DNA from: Faecalibacterium sp. An122
GTDB lineage: Bacteria; Bacillota; Clostridia; Oscillospirales; Ruminococcaceae
NCBI RefSeq assembly: GCF_002160895.1
Contig: NZ_NFLL01000022.1
Location: 1-46,589, forward strand
Length of the DNA stretch: 46,589 nt
Direction of reading: 5' to 3'
Below, piece after piece: positions 7,852 through 16,824 of this stretch. The position numbers and the translations under genes were made by a program. Position 1 is the first letter of the stretch; every line of letters begins with the position of its first letter. The notes beneath the pieces are model-generated. The model worked only from the letters and a program-made list of their open reading frames with translations. It was not told the DNA's origin and searched no databases.

Positions 7852-8259
7852 TCATGCCTCCTTACTGGCCGGGCCGCGCAGGATGCGGTATTGGCCGGTC
7901 ATAGATGTTTTGGGTGCGGACATGGCCCGGAATCGCAGCACTCCGCTCAGGGTTTCCACCATTGGGCACAGGCCGCAGGCTCGGGCTGCCTCTATGCTCT
8001 GGGACGAAAGGGTCACCGTCACGCTGTCGGCCGCTGTCACGCCGGCCGCCGACACGTCGATGTAGACTGCGAACGCCCCGTCTGTGCCTGTTTTCCATCC
8101 CGAGGACGGGATGGTAAGGCTGGCAGCGGGAAATACCACTGCCTCCGCCAGGGCTGAAAGAGCATTGTACACCGCTTCGCCGTCCCTCTTGGTCATACAG
8201 AGGCCGCGCAGAAAATCCACGACAAACGCCATGGCCTCCTTATCGATATAATCCAGCAT
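7852..8259 (-). CDS. Hypothetical tail/fibre region protein
   Basis: A 135-residue protein, not recognised. It has an acidic helical N-terminus (MLDYIDKEAMAFVVDFLRGL) and a beta-rich remainder (AFAVYIDVSAAGVTAADSVTVTLS) ending with a region similar in style to the C-terminal part of the collar fibre gene at 8952 (both contain a VTxTLSxQS-type or CPxxxxxxGxLRFxA stretch: ACGLCPMVETLSGVLRFRAM here and AAGLCPAARAEDGTLRFWAR there). This suggests a shared beta domain. Start ATG with GAGGTG upstream. Confidence 0.5.
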   Translation of the reverse strand: MLDYIDKEAMAFVVDFLRGLCMTKRDGEAVYNALSALAEAVVFPAASLTIPSSGWKTGTDGAFAVYIDVSAAGVTAADSVTVTLSSQSIEAARACGLCPMVETLSGVLRFRAMSAPKTSMTGQYRILRGPASKEA

Positions 8260-8279
8260 CGGGACACCTCACTGTCGGG

Positions 8280-8933
8280 TCAGGCGTCCCAGCCGTCAAA
8301 CATGGCCTGGATTTCCTCGGTGGTGACCGGCACAAGATCGGCCGACTTGACGTAGTCTGCCAGCTTGCCGTCGGTGCTGCTGTTTGCAGAGCTGATGGCC
8401 TCACTCTTTGCCGTAGCAATCGCGCTGTTCATGGCAGAGGTGGTGGCATAGCCGCTCAGGTCCACAAAGCCGGCCAGCACGTCGAACTTATAGGAGCCGC
8501 TGCCTGCATCCACCACCACGACATTGGTGCCTGCCGGGTACTTCTTCCCCGAGCCATCCACAAAGTCCGTGGTGGTGGTGAAAGCGTCGGTCACATTGTA
8601 GACCATGCCCAGCACGCTTGCGGAAAGCTCAGGCAGGGATGCAAAGGCAATGGAGCCGCCAGGCTTATAAACCGAAGAAACCTTGGCATTAATGGCAGAG
8701 GTAACCTGGCTTTCGGTTTGGTACTTGCTGTCGTTTTCCAGCTGGCTGACCTTGGTGGGGACGCTGATACTGTCTACTTTCTGGGCTGCCTGGTCGTATT
8801 TTGCTTTCAGTTCATCGGTCAGGTCATTGGTGGACAGCCCTTTGCCTGCTTCAGGGCGGACCACCCGTGTTTTCAGCTCATCCAGAGCAACCTGCAGGTT
8901 TTCGGGTGTAATGATGGGTTTAGACTGTGCCAT
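8280..8933 (-). CDS. Phage fibre-type structural protein
   Basis: A 217-residue protein with coiled-coil-like segments typical of trimeric fibres: LSTNDLTDELKAKYDQAAQKV, VSQLENDSKYQTESQVTSAI and SGYATTSAMNSAIATAKSEA. A small beta domain lies in the middle (GGSIAFASLPELSASVLGMV to KYPAGTNVVVVD). This pattern is common in Firmicutes phage head or tail fibres. AAGGAGG before the ATG. Located among the fibre genes, so a tail fibre is more likely than a head fibre. Confidence 0.6.
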   Translation of the reverse strand: MAQSKPIITPENLQVALDELKTRVVRPEAGKGLSTNDLTDELKAKYDQAAQKVDSISVPTKVSQLENDSKYQTESQVTSAINAKVSSVYKPGGSIAFASLPELSASVLGMVYNVTDAFTTTTDFVDGSGKKYPAGTNVVVVDAGSGSYKFDVLAGFVDLSGYATTSAMNSAIATAKSEAISSANSSTDGKLADYVKSADLVPVTTEEIQAMFDGWDA

Positions 8934-8951
8934 TGTGTCTGCCTCCTTGTC

Positions 8952-9938
8952 TTATACATCAAAGATACCGGCCACCATGTCCCGCATTTCCTGGTCAGTG
9001 GCCGGCTGAAAGTCTATAGGGTCTTCGGCCGAGAGCCGGCCCTCCGGGGTGATGTTCAGGTTATCCCCGACCATCACGCCGCCCAGGGTGGTCTGGGTGG
9101 CGGGCGGCAGGACGTAGTCGCCCCCGCCGGCAGCGCCGCCGCCCGACCGGCGCTGCAGCAGCACGGTGGCCATCAAATCCCGCCGGGGCCGGTTTCTTGC
9201 CCAGAACCGGAGAGTGCCGTCTTCCGCCCGCGCAGCAGGACACAGCCCCGCCGCAAAAGCAGCCCCCATGGATTCCGGGTGGATGGTCACCACCGGGTAA
9301 TGGCTGGCCCGAATGGCATCAGACGCCACCTCGGCGCAGTAGGGAAAATCCGTTTCTTCCTCCCCTTCTGCATCCGCCAGCGCCCAGGCATCCGCCGGGA
9401 CGGTAATCTCCAGGATGTCGGCCCCCGCCGTTTGCTGGACCATGCTTTCCAGCAGGGCCTGGGCTTCCTCGGCGGTGATGAAGGCATCGGCGTGGAAGCT
9501 GATCTGGACGTTGACCTCGCTGCTGATCTGGATGGTCACCGGGTAATCCCGGACGTCCGGGGCCACGCCGGGGCTGTAGGGGTAGACCCACTGGGGGTGA
9601 TCCCCCAGGCAGCCGTAGAAAATCAGGGTTTCGGCGCTCTCGTCCGTCTTGGCGAACAGGCCGTATTCGTTGATGGCAAAGCCCTCCTGCAGCCCGCCAT
9701 TCATGTCCGAGCGGTACTCCACCGTCAGAGAGATGGCGTCCTCAGTGCGGACGGGGGTGGTGGAGGTGGCCTGGGCCACCGGCGCCACCAGGTCGGTGAG
9801 GGCCGCCATGGCTGCCAGGCTGTCGGGCTTGCCGCTGCCCACCATGGCCCGGGTGATGATGAGGGTTTCGCCGGCCAGCAGGCTGGCAATCAGCCCCCGG
9901 CCGGCATTGGTGGGTGTAAAACCGTAAAGATCAGGCAT
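8952..9938 (-). CDS. Phage tail-collar fibre protein (DUF3751-type)
   Basis: A 328-residue protein. The N-terminal 170 residues match the tail-collar fibre domain that attaches P2-type fibres to the baseplate: FTPTNAGRGLIASLLAGETLIITRAMVGSG, then LTVEYRSDMNGGLQEGFAINEYGLFA and LIFYGCLGDHPQWVYPY. The C-terminal part ends in a short TQTTLGGVMVGDNLNITPEG motif typical of fibre tips. The start overlaps the stop of the tail protein I gene by 8 bp, following P2 gene order (J, I, H). Confidence 0.8.
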   Translation of the reverse strand: MPDLYGFTPTNAGRGLIASLLAGETLIITRAMVGSGKPDSLAAMAALTDLVAPVAQATSTTPVRTEDAISLTVEYRSDMNGGLQEGFAINEYGLFAKTDESAETLIFYGCLGDHPQWVYPYSPGVAPDVRDYPVTIQISSEVNVQISFHADAFITAEEAQALLESMVQQTAGADILEITVPADAWALADAEGEEETDFPYCAEVASDAIRASHYPVVTIHPESMGAAFAAGLCPAARAEDGTLRFWARNRPRRDLMATVLLQRRSGGGAAGGGDYVLPPATQTTLGGVMVGDNLNITPEGRLSAEDPIDFQPATDQEMRDMVAGIFDV

Positions 9939-10599
9939 CTTGTCCCTCCTTGATGCGGGGAAGCGTTGTTGTTGTGATGGTGCCGCCGGGAGCGGCTGCC
10001 AGCTGGACCACCGTGGGGATCAGCACAAACACCGGCGGCAGGGTGGTTCTGGCGTAGCTGCCGCAGGGAGCCGCAGCCACCCGGACGGGACGGCTCTCCA
10101 TGGGGGTGATGGTGGCGATGCTGTCCAGCCAGGAGGACAGCCGCTTGACCGAGGACAGCACCCGGCGGAAGGCGTCCAGCTCTGCTGGACCGATGGTGAC
10201 TCTGCTCGCCCCGATGGCGGCCCGGAAGTGGTGGGGCTCGCCCCCGTACTGGTACCATTCTTCAATCTGTCCGCTGCCGAAGATAGTCTGAATCAGCCGG
10301 TCCACCGCCCCAGGAGTGCCCATAGTGGCATAAAACAGCAGAGACTGACGCACCAGGGTGCGCTTGGTCTCTACCGGGTAGTCCGCACTGTAGGCCGGGG
10401 TGCGCAGCTCGGCCGCCAGGTAGTCCAGCAGCTGTTCCGGCACCCGGTCCAGGTCGGCCCAGATCACCATCCGTTCGGCCATAACCAGGAGTTTATCCAC
10501 CTGGATGCCGATGGCGTAGGCCAGGGCCCGGGTCTGGGTCTGGCTGGACAGGTTATAGGGCAGAATCTGGGTGAACCGGCTGCCTTTCAGCTCAATCAT
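9931..10599 (-). CDS. Phage tail protein I (P2 gpI-like)
   Basis: A 222-residue baseplate protein. Diagnostic features are the N-terminal LPYNLSSQTQTRALAYAI, VPEQLLDYLAAELRTPAYS and the TKRTLVRQSLLFYATMGTPGAVDRLIQTIFG block typical of Tail_P2_I. The ATG at 10599 overlaps the baseplate J stop by 8 bp; the longer frame starting at 10614 has no ribosome site. With J and the wedge protein it forms the baseplate periphery that carries fibres. Confidence 0.85.
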   Translation of the reverse strand: MIELKGSRFTQILPYNLSSQTQTRALAYAIGIQVDKLLVMAERMVIWADLDRVPEQLLDYLAAELRTPAYSADYPVETKRTLVRQSLLFYATMGTPGAVDRLIQTIFGSGQIEEWYQYGGEPHHFRAAIGASRVTIGPAELDAFRRVLSSVKRLSSWLDSIATITPMESRPVRVAAAPCGSYARTTLPPVFVLIPTVVQLAAAPGGTITTTTLPRIKEGQDA

Positions 10600-11749
10600 C
10601 TTCCAGCCCTCCATACCGGACCACGGCCTCCCCTTCCAGGGCCGCGATCTTGATCTTGCTGACGGCGGTGTAGACCGGGGCGGCGATTTCCAGCCGCTTG
10701 GCCCCGGCTTTCATCATCATCTCGTGGAGCTTGGAAGGGTTGATGTCCCGGCCGATGGTCCGCTGCCAGGTCTTGTAATCCTCCACCGCCTGATTCACCG
10801 CCTGCTGGATGGCCACCGCCTGAGCGGCCTGGCTGCGGTTGATCCAATAGGTGACGTCGATGGTGTAGGCCACCTTTTGGGGCGCCGATACATGAACCAA
10901 GTCGGTCATGGGCCGGCGCAGCCGGGCGGACAGGTGGTCCAGCATTCCCTGGATCATCTCGGGGCCCGGGTCGGAGCCGTCGGCCAGAATGAAAACCAGG
11001 TCCACCGTGCCGGCGGCCTGGTTGCTCTGGGTTTCCACGTCCCCCACCGCTGAAGAATAACTCATGGCGTGGTAGCGGTATGCGTCCTCGGGGCCGGCGG
11101 TGGAGTAGGCACCGGGGGCCAGGTAGATCCGCTCCTTGAAGTCGGCGTCGTTCTCGGCATCGGTGCCCCCGGCGGTGGGGGTGATGTTCTGGACGCTGGC
11201 CACATAGGGCACCGGGTCCACCAGGATGGCCAGCTCTCCCGGCTGATAGCCGTTGCCGGCGGCGCCGGGGGTGGTACAGGTGGCGGTGACATCCGCCGTC
11301 CGGCTGCCGGCAGGGATTTCGGTGTAGACGTCGGTGGCGAAATAGACGCTGCCATCCATGGACACCCGTGTCCCCGCCGGGATGGATACCGCCGACACCC
11401 GCAGGGCCGACAAGGTAAACCGCACCGTGGTGGAAGCTGCGGCGGCAGGGTTCCGGGTGGGGCCCTTGATGAGGGCCAGGTTGTCCAGAAAACCGCCGTA
11501 GCTGTATTTCAAAAGATTCACCTTGCCGCCCCGGTCGATGTACTGCATGGCCTGATAAATCTGGGCCGCGGCAGCGTACAGCTCCATCCGGTGGGGCGCG
11601 GCCCGGCCCAGGGTGTAGGGTTTGCCCTCGGCGGCGGTCATGTAGGCCTCATAGTCGGCCACCATCTCAGCTTTCACGTCCTCGATGGTCCGGCCGTCGA
11701 TGAAAGAGATGTCCGGCGTACTGGCCAGAGCGGTTTCCCAGTCAGGCAC
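10592..11749 (-). CDS. Baseplate J-like protein (P2 gpJ)
   Basis: A 385-residue wedge protein of contractile baseplates. The N-terminal region through LKYSYGGFLDNLALIKGPTR and the VSIPAGTRVS...YFATD beta strand are typical of Baseplate_J proteins, as is the NDADFKERIYLAPGAYSTAGPEDAYRYHA block about residue 205-235. GTG start at 11749, overlapping the upstream stop. Placed between the gp25-like wedge gene and gpI, as in P2. Confidence 0.9.
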   Translation of the reverse strand: MPDWETALASTPDISFIDGRTIEDVKAEMVADYEAYMTAAEGKPYTLGRAAPHRMELYAAAAQIYQAMQYIDRGGKVNLLKYSYGGFLDNLALIKGPTRNPAAAASTTVRFTLSALRVSAVSIPAGTRVSMDGSVYFATDVYTEIPAGSRTADVTATCTTPGAAGNGYQPGELAILVDPVPYVASVQNITPTAGGTDAENDADFKERIYLAPGAYSTAGPEDAYRYHAMSYSSAVGDVETQSNQAAGTVDLVFILADGSDPGPEMIQGMLDHLSARLRRPMTDLVHVSAPQKVAYTIDVTYWINRSQAAQAVAIQQAVNQAVEDYKTWQRTIGRDINPSKLHEMMMKAGAKRLEIAAPVYTAVSKIKIAALEGEAVVRYGGLEDD

Positions 11750-12032
11750 GGTCGATCACCACCTTTGCCAGGACGCGGCCGTCGGCGCCGGCCTGCCATT
11801 TCACCTCCCGCACCCGGATGGCCGGGAGGAAGGTGCTCACCTTTTCCACCAGCTCGGCCACATACAGGCTTTTGGCCACCGCGGCGGGCCGGTCCAGATA
11901 GTCCATGGACAGGCCGAAGGTCCGGTCCAGGGGCATGGTGCCCACCCGGGTGGTCAGCAGCAGATTCAGCTGCCGGTCGATGTCGGCCAGCTTGTCATCC
12001 GAAAAGGTGTATTCCAGCTTGAAATCGTACAT
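11742..12032 (-). CDS. Baseplate wedge protein, gp25/gpW-like
   Basis: A 96-residue protein starting MYDFKLEYTFSDDKLADI. It contains QLNLLLTTRVGTMPLDRTFGL, the classic gp25 lysozyme-like wedge signature (Ixxxl.T..GerpmdpdfG in relatives). Start ATG at 12032 overlaps the preceding stop as TGATG. It links baseplate wedges to the central hub. Confidence 0.85.
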   Translation of the reverse strand: MYDFKLEYTFSDDKLADIDRQLNLLLTTRVGTMPLDRTFGLSMDYLDRPAAVAKSLYVAELVEKVSTFLPAIRVREVKWQAGADGRVLAKVVIDRA

Positions 12033-12424
12033 CAGGCGTACTCCTCCAGTGTAAGGGTAAGCTTTGCCCGGGCCAGCTCCCCCCGGTTGTAGATCACGTC
12101 CCAGGTCTCGCTGGAGCCGGTAACCCGGAAGCGGTTCTTCCCCACCGGCCGGAACCCCAGGATTAAATACTCGGCGTCGCCGGTCTCCACCATCTGTTCC
12201 ACCAGGTCCAGCATCCGCCGGGGCTTCACGCCCAGGCCGGCCGACAGGGTGATGGGCAGGCTGACGCTTTGCAGCCCGGGGCCCAAAAACTCGGCCCGGG
12301 GCTTGATGCCGGGGGTCTCGTGGGTGGCCCACCGGCCCGATACGTCCCGGGTCATCCCGCTAAAGGTCAAAACGTAGTCATCGCTCACCGTGAAAATGAG
12401 ATTGGGACCCAGTGTCCCGATCAT
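12032..12424 (-). CDS. Phage tail protein, P2 gpU-like
   Basis: A 130-residue protein with the gpU pattern: MIGTLGPNLIFTVSDDYVLTF, then RWATHETPGIKPRAEFLGPGLQSVSLPITL, and DLVEQMVETGDAEYLILG. In P2-like phages gpU terminates or caps the tail and is encoded before gpX and gpD. Here it lies between the spike and wedge genes. GGGAGG precedes the ATG at good spacing. Confidence 0.75.
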   Translation of the reverse strand: MIGTLGPNLIFTVSDDYVLTFSGMTRDVSGRWATHETPGIKPRAEFLGPGLQSVSLPITLSAGLGVKPRRMLDLVEQMVETGDAEYLILGFRPVGKNRFRVTGSSETWDVIYNRGELARAKLTLTLEEYA

Positions 12425-12439
12425 GCTGCATCCCTCCCA

Positions 12440-13213
12440 TCAAAGCGGCGGCGTCGTGGGGCTGCCCGGCGCGGCACAGGTGTGGGTGTGGTTCACCAGG
12501 CTCTTGCCCGTGATGGCGCAATCCCCTGCCCCGCCGGTGATGTTGACGGTGGCGCCGCTGATCTGCACCGTGGTACCCTCCAGTTTGAGGGTGGGCCCCG
12601 ACAGGCTCACCTCGCTGGCGGCGGTCACCGACACGCGGCTGCCGTCGATCTGGACGGTACAACCTCCCACCTGCAGGGTCAGCTTCCCCGAGACGGTGAT
12701 CGTTGCGTCCCCCCGAATGGCGGTGGTCTGGCTGCCCTGGACGGTCTTGGAGCAGTCCCCCTTGACGGTGGTGTCTGCGCTGCCATCGATGGCGGCGGTG
12801 CGGTCGCCCTTGATCCGGGTGTCCTGGCTGCCCTCGATACGCTCGGTGCAGTCGCCCTTGATCTCCACCGCGCTGTCTCCCTCATTGTGAAAGAGACTTT
12901 CAGGCCCCGCGGCGTCGTAGCGGAAATAACACTGGCCCGGGGTCAGGTCAAAGTCCTTGCGATAGAGGCCCTCGAAGCCTTCCGGAGGCGTCAGTTTGGC
13001 CGACCAGGGCCGGCCCAGCACCACCCCGGCCTCGGCGCCGTTGGACAGATGCACCACCGCCACCAGCGCCCCCACCGGGGGCATGGCGTATTCCGATGAA
13101 AACAGAGGGATCAGCCGGGTGACGTCGTCGTCCATGTCGGGATAGGTCACCCGGATCATCCCGCTGGGGTAGTCGATGCTGGACACCTTGCCCACACGGA
13201 TTTCTGCGCTCAC
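12440..13213 (-). CDS. Baseplate spike protein (gpV/gp45-like)
   Basis: A 257-residue membrane-piercing spike. Residues 1-75 form the OB-fold (GKVSSIDYPSGMIRVTYPD, MPPVGALVAVVHLSNGAEAGVVLG). Residues about 115-230 are short repeated beta strands with recurrent KGD/EGS/DGS turns (EIKGD, RIEGS, RIKGD, TVKGD, TVQGS, AIRGD), as in the triple-stranded beta-helix of P2 gpV. The end NHTHTC carries the HxH motif known to bind iron at the spike tip. GTG start at 13213, AGGAGG upstream, GTGA overlap with gpD. Confidence 0.85.
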   Translation of the reverse strand: MSAEIRVGKVSSIDYPSGMIRVTYPDMDDDVTRLIPLFSSEYAMPPVGALVAVVHLSNGAEAGVVLGRPWSAKLTPPEGFEGLYRKDFDLTPGQCYFRYDAAGPESLFHNEGDSAVEIKGDCTERIEGSQDTRIKGDRTAAIDGSADTTVKGDCSKTVQGSQTTAIRGDATITVSGKLTLQVGGCTVQIDGSRVSVTAASEVSLSGPTLKLEGTTVQISGATVNITGGAGDCAITGKSLVNHTHTCAAPGSPTTPPL

Positions 13214-14214
13214 AGGCTGCCTCCTTCCACTTTGGACAGCTCCAGCTCCATGGTGTAGCCGCTGCCGATATGGCTGGCGGCGCTGTCGATGTAGTACTTG
13301 CCGTCGATGGCGCCGCCCATCCCCTCCACCGTCACGCATTGGGTGGCCACCAGCCCCGGCCGGCCCTGGATGGTCACCGTCAGGGTGGTGGCGCCGTGGT
13401 TGGCCTTGTTCACCAGGGCGGTGATCTTCCGCTGGGCGTCGGCGGCATTGTCCGCCTTGCCCGATTCCTTCAGGATGCGGTCCCCGCCGCCGACGGTGGC
13501 CTTGATCTCCTCCTCGGTGGTGGGGTCGGTGTAGGTGTACTCCCCGCCGGTGTAGGTGCCTTCCAGCTTGGTGTGCCAGTTCCAGGTCTGGATATCCTCC
13601 TTGCGGATGGTGTGGGCGGGTTCTTTGGCCTTGTAGGCCTCCCGGTCATACACCACCAGCTTCTGGGCGTAGAGCTTGAGGCAGAGGCCGTAGGTCCCGC
13701 ACAACTGGGTGTAAAATTCGCAGTCGTTCTGCTCGGTCTGCTCCACCGTCTCGATGGGGACATCCCCGCCCTCCACGTCCCACACCAGGGAAATCCCTGC
13801 CCGGGCGGTGATTTCCTGCCCGATGGCCTGGAGGGTGGCTTTTTCCCAGGTCTTGGTGCGTTTGGTGGTCTTGAACGACGTGTCCGCCGGCACCGACACC
13901 CCTGAGATGGTGCCGGTCCGGGGCCAGCCCGAAAAGTTGTAATCGTCCAGGGTGAAGGACCCGCAGTCAAAGCTGCGGTCATCCCCCTCGGCGTCCCAGT
14001 CATAAATCAAAATCTGGGCCGTCAGGGTGTCCCCCTTCTGGGGCAGCCAGTCCCCCGCCCACTGGGCGTCCCGGTCGTTGATGGTGATGTCAATGGTGTC
14101 CGACTCGCCGTCCGCCGGGTCGGTGTAGGTCACCTCCCCCTTGGAGCCGATCATGTCGGTGGTCACCGCCGCCCCGTTCCAGGTCAGGGCGGCCTCCGCC
14201 CGCCGAGGCCTCAC
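13210..14214 (-). CDS. Tail hub protein, phage late control D (gpD)
   Basis: A 334-residue hub protein that holds the spike at the tube tip. The sequence shows the gpD/gp27-type arrangement: two beta domains (ITINDRDAQWAGDWLPQKGDTLTAQIL; PRTGTISGVSVPADTSFKTTKRTKTWEKATLQAIGQEI) and the C-terminal DAQRKITALVNKANHGATTLTVTI. GTG start overlapping the gpX stop. The X-D-V order matches P2-like tails. Confidence 0.85.
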   Translation of the reverse strand: MRPRRAEAALTWNGAAVTTDMIGSKGEVTYTDPADGESDTIDITINDRDAQWAGDWLPQKGDTLTAQILIYDWDAEGDDRSFDCGSFTLDDYNFSGWPRTGTISGVSVPADTSFKTTKRTKTWEKATLQAIGQEITARAGISLVWDVEGGDVPIETVEQTEQNDCEFYTQLCGTYGLCLKLYAQKLVVYDREAYKAKEPAHTIRKEDIQTWNWHTKLEGTYTGGEYTYTDPTTEEEIKATVGGGDRILKESGKADNAADAQRKITALVNKANHGATTLTVTIQGRPGLVATQCVTVEGMGGAIDGKYYIDSAASHIGSGYTMELELSKVEGGSL

Positions 14215-14420
14215 CGGGTCCTCCAGGCGGGCAGGCTGGAGGCGGCCTGTTCTGCCGGCAGGGGCGGGGCGTTGAGGACCGTCCCGGCGTCAAACACAAA
14301 CACATCCAGCAGGGGGAAATTGTGCGCCATCAGCCAGCCGGTGTACTTCACATCCCCATAGACCCGGTAGGCGATCAGGTCCCAGGCGTCTCCCGCCCGG
14401 GTGGTATAGGTTGCTTCCAT
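14211..14420 (-). CDS. Tail protein X (gpX, LysM-like)
   Basis: A 69-residue protein: TTRAGDAWDLIAYRVYGDVKYTGWLMAHN is a LysM-type fold characteristic of Phage_tail_X, followed by the short FDAGTVLNAPPLP typical of its end. It sits between tape measure and gpD, as usual. AAGGAGG before the ATG. Confidence 0.88.
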   Translation of the reverse strand: MEATYTTRAGDAWDLIAYRVYGDVKYTGWLMAHNFPLLDVFVFDAGTVLNAPPLPAEQAASSLPAWRTR

Positions 14421-14432
14421 GAAATCCCCTCC

Positions 14433-16676
14433 TTAGACCGGCTCGGTGCGGAAATTCTTCCGGCGCTCCTCGGCTTTCATCTGCTTATACAGCCGCTTGA
14501 ACTCGGCAAAGCTGATGCGGCCGGCCTCCTGGGCCTCCTCCCGGGTGGGGGTACCGCCGTAGAAGTTGAACACCGGGGCAAAGGTGATGCTGTCGCCTCC
14601 GGCAGCGCCGCCCCGGCCGTTGGGGCCGGGTTTCGGCCGCCGGTCCAGAAGTTCGGCCAGCTTGGACAGGGGCATCACCGCTTCCGGTTCCCCGCCCTCG
14701 CCGATCTCGGCCAGGGTGGGCCGGGTGGCGATGCCGCCCGCCGCCAGCTGGGGGATGGTGGGAATGGAAAAGCCCAGGGTTTTGCCCCCCACCACCGGCA
14801 CCCAGTCGGGGATATCCACCGACAGGCCGTTGATCCCCTCGATGGCTTTGTTGATAAGGGCGATGACCCCATTGACGGGGGCCTTGGCGATGTTGCCCAG
14901 CATCCCGAAAATGTTGCCGAAGATGTTGACCACATTCTGCCAGGCGGCGGACCAGTTGCCGGCAAAGACGTTGCCCACAAAATCCAAAAGGTTCTGGATG
15001 ATGGCCTGGGCATTGGCTGCCCCGGCCTGGATGGACTGCCAGAAGGCCTGGAGGAAGGCCCCCGCCGCCGGGAAACGTTCGCTTACCATGGCGATGAAGG
15101 ACTGGACCAGGGCATCCACCTGGCCCCAGTTCCGGTACAGCAGCACCAGGGCGGCGCCGATGGCCAGAATGACCCCCAGGGGCCCCGCCAGGGCTGTGCC
15201 GGCGGCTTTCAGGATGGTGACAAACTGGGTCAGCTTGCCGGAAGCCTGGAGCAATGCTAGGAATGTTTTTGCTTTGCCAAAGGCATCCATTGCCTTTCCA
15301 TAGGCGGCCATGCCTTTTGTGACGGTATTCACCGCCGGGCCCACGGTGCGCAGGGCCACCGCAAAGGCGGCCACCGTCCCCTTGTGCTGCCACAGGAAGG
15401 ACAGGAAGGGCTGGGCGGCGTCGTAGGCCCCGGGCAGCCAGGCCACAAAGTCACGCAGGCCCGCCACCAGCTGGGGCAGGGCCTGGGCAAAAGCACCGGT
15501 GGCCATCTCGCCGAAATCCCCCGCGATCTCCTGGATCACGGGGGACATGGCATCCAAGGCGCCGGTGACCTCGGGCATGTGTTCCATCAGGGATTGATAC
15601 ACCGCGTCGGCAGCGGGCAGCATGGCCACCTCCAGGTGGCGGCGCACCCCTTCCAGGGCGCTGTCCAGATCGTTGTACTGGACCTGGTTGATCTGCTCCA
15701 GGGCCTCGCCGGTGCTGTAGGCCGCCGAGGAGGCGTCGGCCATGGCCTGCAGGGCCCCGGCCCCCAGGTCCTCCCACATGGTGCCAAACAGTTTGACGCC
15801 CACGGCATCCCGCTGAACCTGGTCGTCCATGGCCAGCAGCCGGTCCAGCACCTCAAAAAAGGCCTGGTTTGCCTTTTCGCCGCCGGCGGCGAAGGTGGCC
15901 ATCATTTCATCGGCGCTGTAGCCCAGGGCCTGGAAGGCGCTGATGGTGGTGTCGCTGCCGTCGATGGCCCGGATCGAGAACTCTTTCACCGCGTCGCCCA
16001 CCTTGTCCAGGTTCCAGGCGGTGCCGCTGGCACCCGACTGGAGGATCTGGAACATATCGTCGGCGGACAGGCCCAGTTTGGCGAACTGGACCGAGTACTC
16101 GTTGATAGTGTCGATCAGTTCTCCCGAGAAGTCCAGGCCGTTCTGGGCGCCGGCGGCGATCAGGTCAAAAGCCTTTTCCACCGAGACGCCAAAGTTTTTG
16201 CGGATGGCCTCGGCGGCCCGGGTGGATTCGGCCACGTCATAGCCCATGGCGTCCCGCAGGGCAATGGCCCCCTGGACGGCCTGCACCATGCCGTTCTTGC
16301 TGAGGCCGGCCATGTTTTTGTCCACCAGGGCCACCGCCTCGGCCACGTCGTTGACGTCGGCGCCGAAGTTGTTGGCGTAGACTGTCTCCATGACGCTGCG
16401 GAGCTTTTCCAGCTGGGCGCCCGCCGCACCGGTGGAGGTGGCCACCTGGTTGGTGGCCTTTTGCCACGCCCCGCCCAGGTCGGACAGATACTTGGTGGCG
16501 GCCGCGGCGCCGGTGCCCATGGCAGCCAGGCCGGCGGCGGTGACGTTGGACAGCCGGTTGGCGGTCTGGATGATGGTGTTCAGCTGCTTGGAGGAGGTTT
16601 TGACGCTGGTGCCCAGGGACTTGTCCACCTTACCGGCGATTTTGATGGCCAGTTCCATGACCTTGCTTTTTGGCAT
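14433..16676 (-). CDS. Tail tape measure protein
   Basis: A 747-residue protein. The N-terminal half (to about 360) is the PhageMin_Tail type core with helical repeats (GAAGAQLEKLRSVMETVYAN, LIAAGAQNGLDFSGELIDT, DKVGDAVKEFSIRAIDGSD). It is followed by hydrophobic, membrane-insertable segments around 490-520 (ALAGPLGVILAIGAALVLLYRNW) and a C-terminal AAGGIATRPTLAEIGEGGEPEAVMPLS motif typical of TMPs. It sets tail length and enters the host membrane. The ATG at 16676 overlaps the frameshifted chaperone frame. Confidence 0.92.
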   Translation of the reverse strand: MPKSKVMELAIKIAGKVDKSLGTSVKTSSKQLNTIIQTANRLSNVTAAGLAAMGTGAAAATKYLSDLGGAWQKATNQVATSTGAAGAQLEKLRSVMETVYANNFGADVNDVAEAVALVDKNMAGLSKNGMVQAVQGAIALRDAMGYDVAESTRAAEAIRKNFGVSVEKAFDLIAAGAQNGLDFSGELIDTINEYSVQFAKLGLSADDMFQILQSGASGTAWNLDKVGDAVKEFSIRAIDGSDTTISAFQALGYSADEMMATFAAGGEKANQAFFEVLDRLLAMDDQVQRDAVGVKLFGTMWEDLGAGALQAMADASSAAYSTGEALEQINQVQYNDLDSALEGVRRHLEVAMLPAADAVYQSLMEHMPEVTGALDAMSPVIQEIAGDFGEMATGAFAQALPQLVAGLRDFVAWLPGAYDAAQPFLSFLWQHKGTVAAFAVALRTVGPAVNTVTKGMAAYGKAMDAFGKAKTFLALLQASGKLTQFVTILKAAGTALAGPLGVILAIGAALVLLYRNWGQVDALVQSFIAMVSERFPAAGAFLQAFWQSIQAGAANAQAIIQNLLDFVGNVFAGNWSAAWQNVVNIFGNIFGMLGNIAKAPVNGVIALINKAIEGINGLSVDIPDWVPVVGGKTLGFSIPTIPQLAAGGIATRPTLAEIGEGGEPEAVMPLSKLAELLDRRPKPGPNGRGGAAGGDSITFAPVFNFYGGTPTREEAQEAGRISFAEFKRLYKQMKAEERRKNFRTEPV

Positions 16677-16824
16677 ACTCCATCACCACCTTTGCCAGAT
16701 CGTTCAGGTCCTCCAGGGACATTTCCAGAAAATAGTCAATGCCGCTGTGGAGCTGCAGGGACAGGGCCACGCAGGCTTTGCGGATTTCCGGCGGGGTTAT
16801 TCCTCCCCATCCCCGCCGTAGAGA
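16630..16824 (-). CDS. Frameshift extension of the tail chaperone (gpE'/gpT-like)
   Basis: This reading frame is open without its own start and joins the gpE-like frame by a -1 shift at 16824-16830. It encodes about 64 residues including ITPPEIRKACVALSLQLHSG and IDYFLEMSLEDLNDLAKVVM, a sequence type seen in long chaperone forms that recruit the tape measure. The fused product would be about 189 residues. Its stop overlaps the first 47 bases of the tape measure gene. Codon use is like the neighbouring genes. Confidence 0.75.
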   Translation of the reverse strand, partial: SLRRGWGGITPPEIRKACVALSLQLHSGIDYFLEMSLEDLNDLAKVVMEYAKKQGHGTGHQNRR

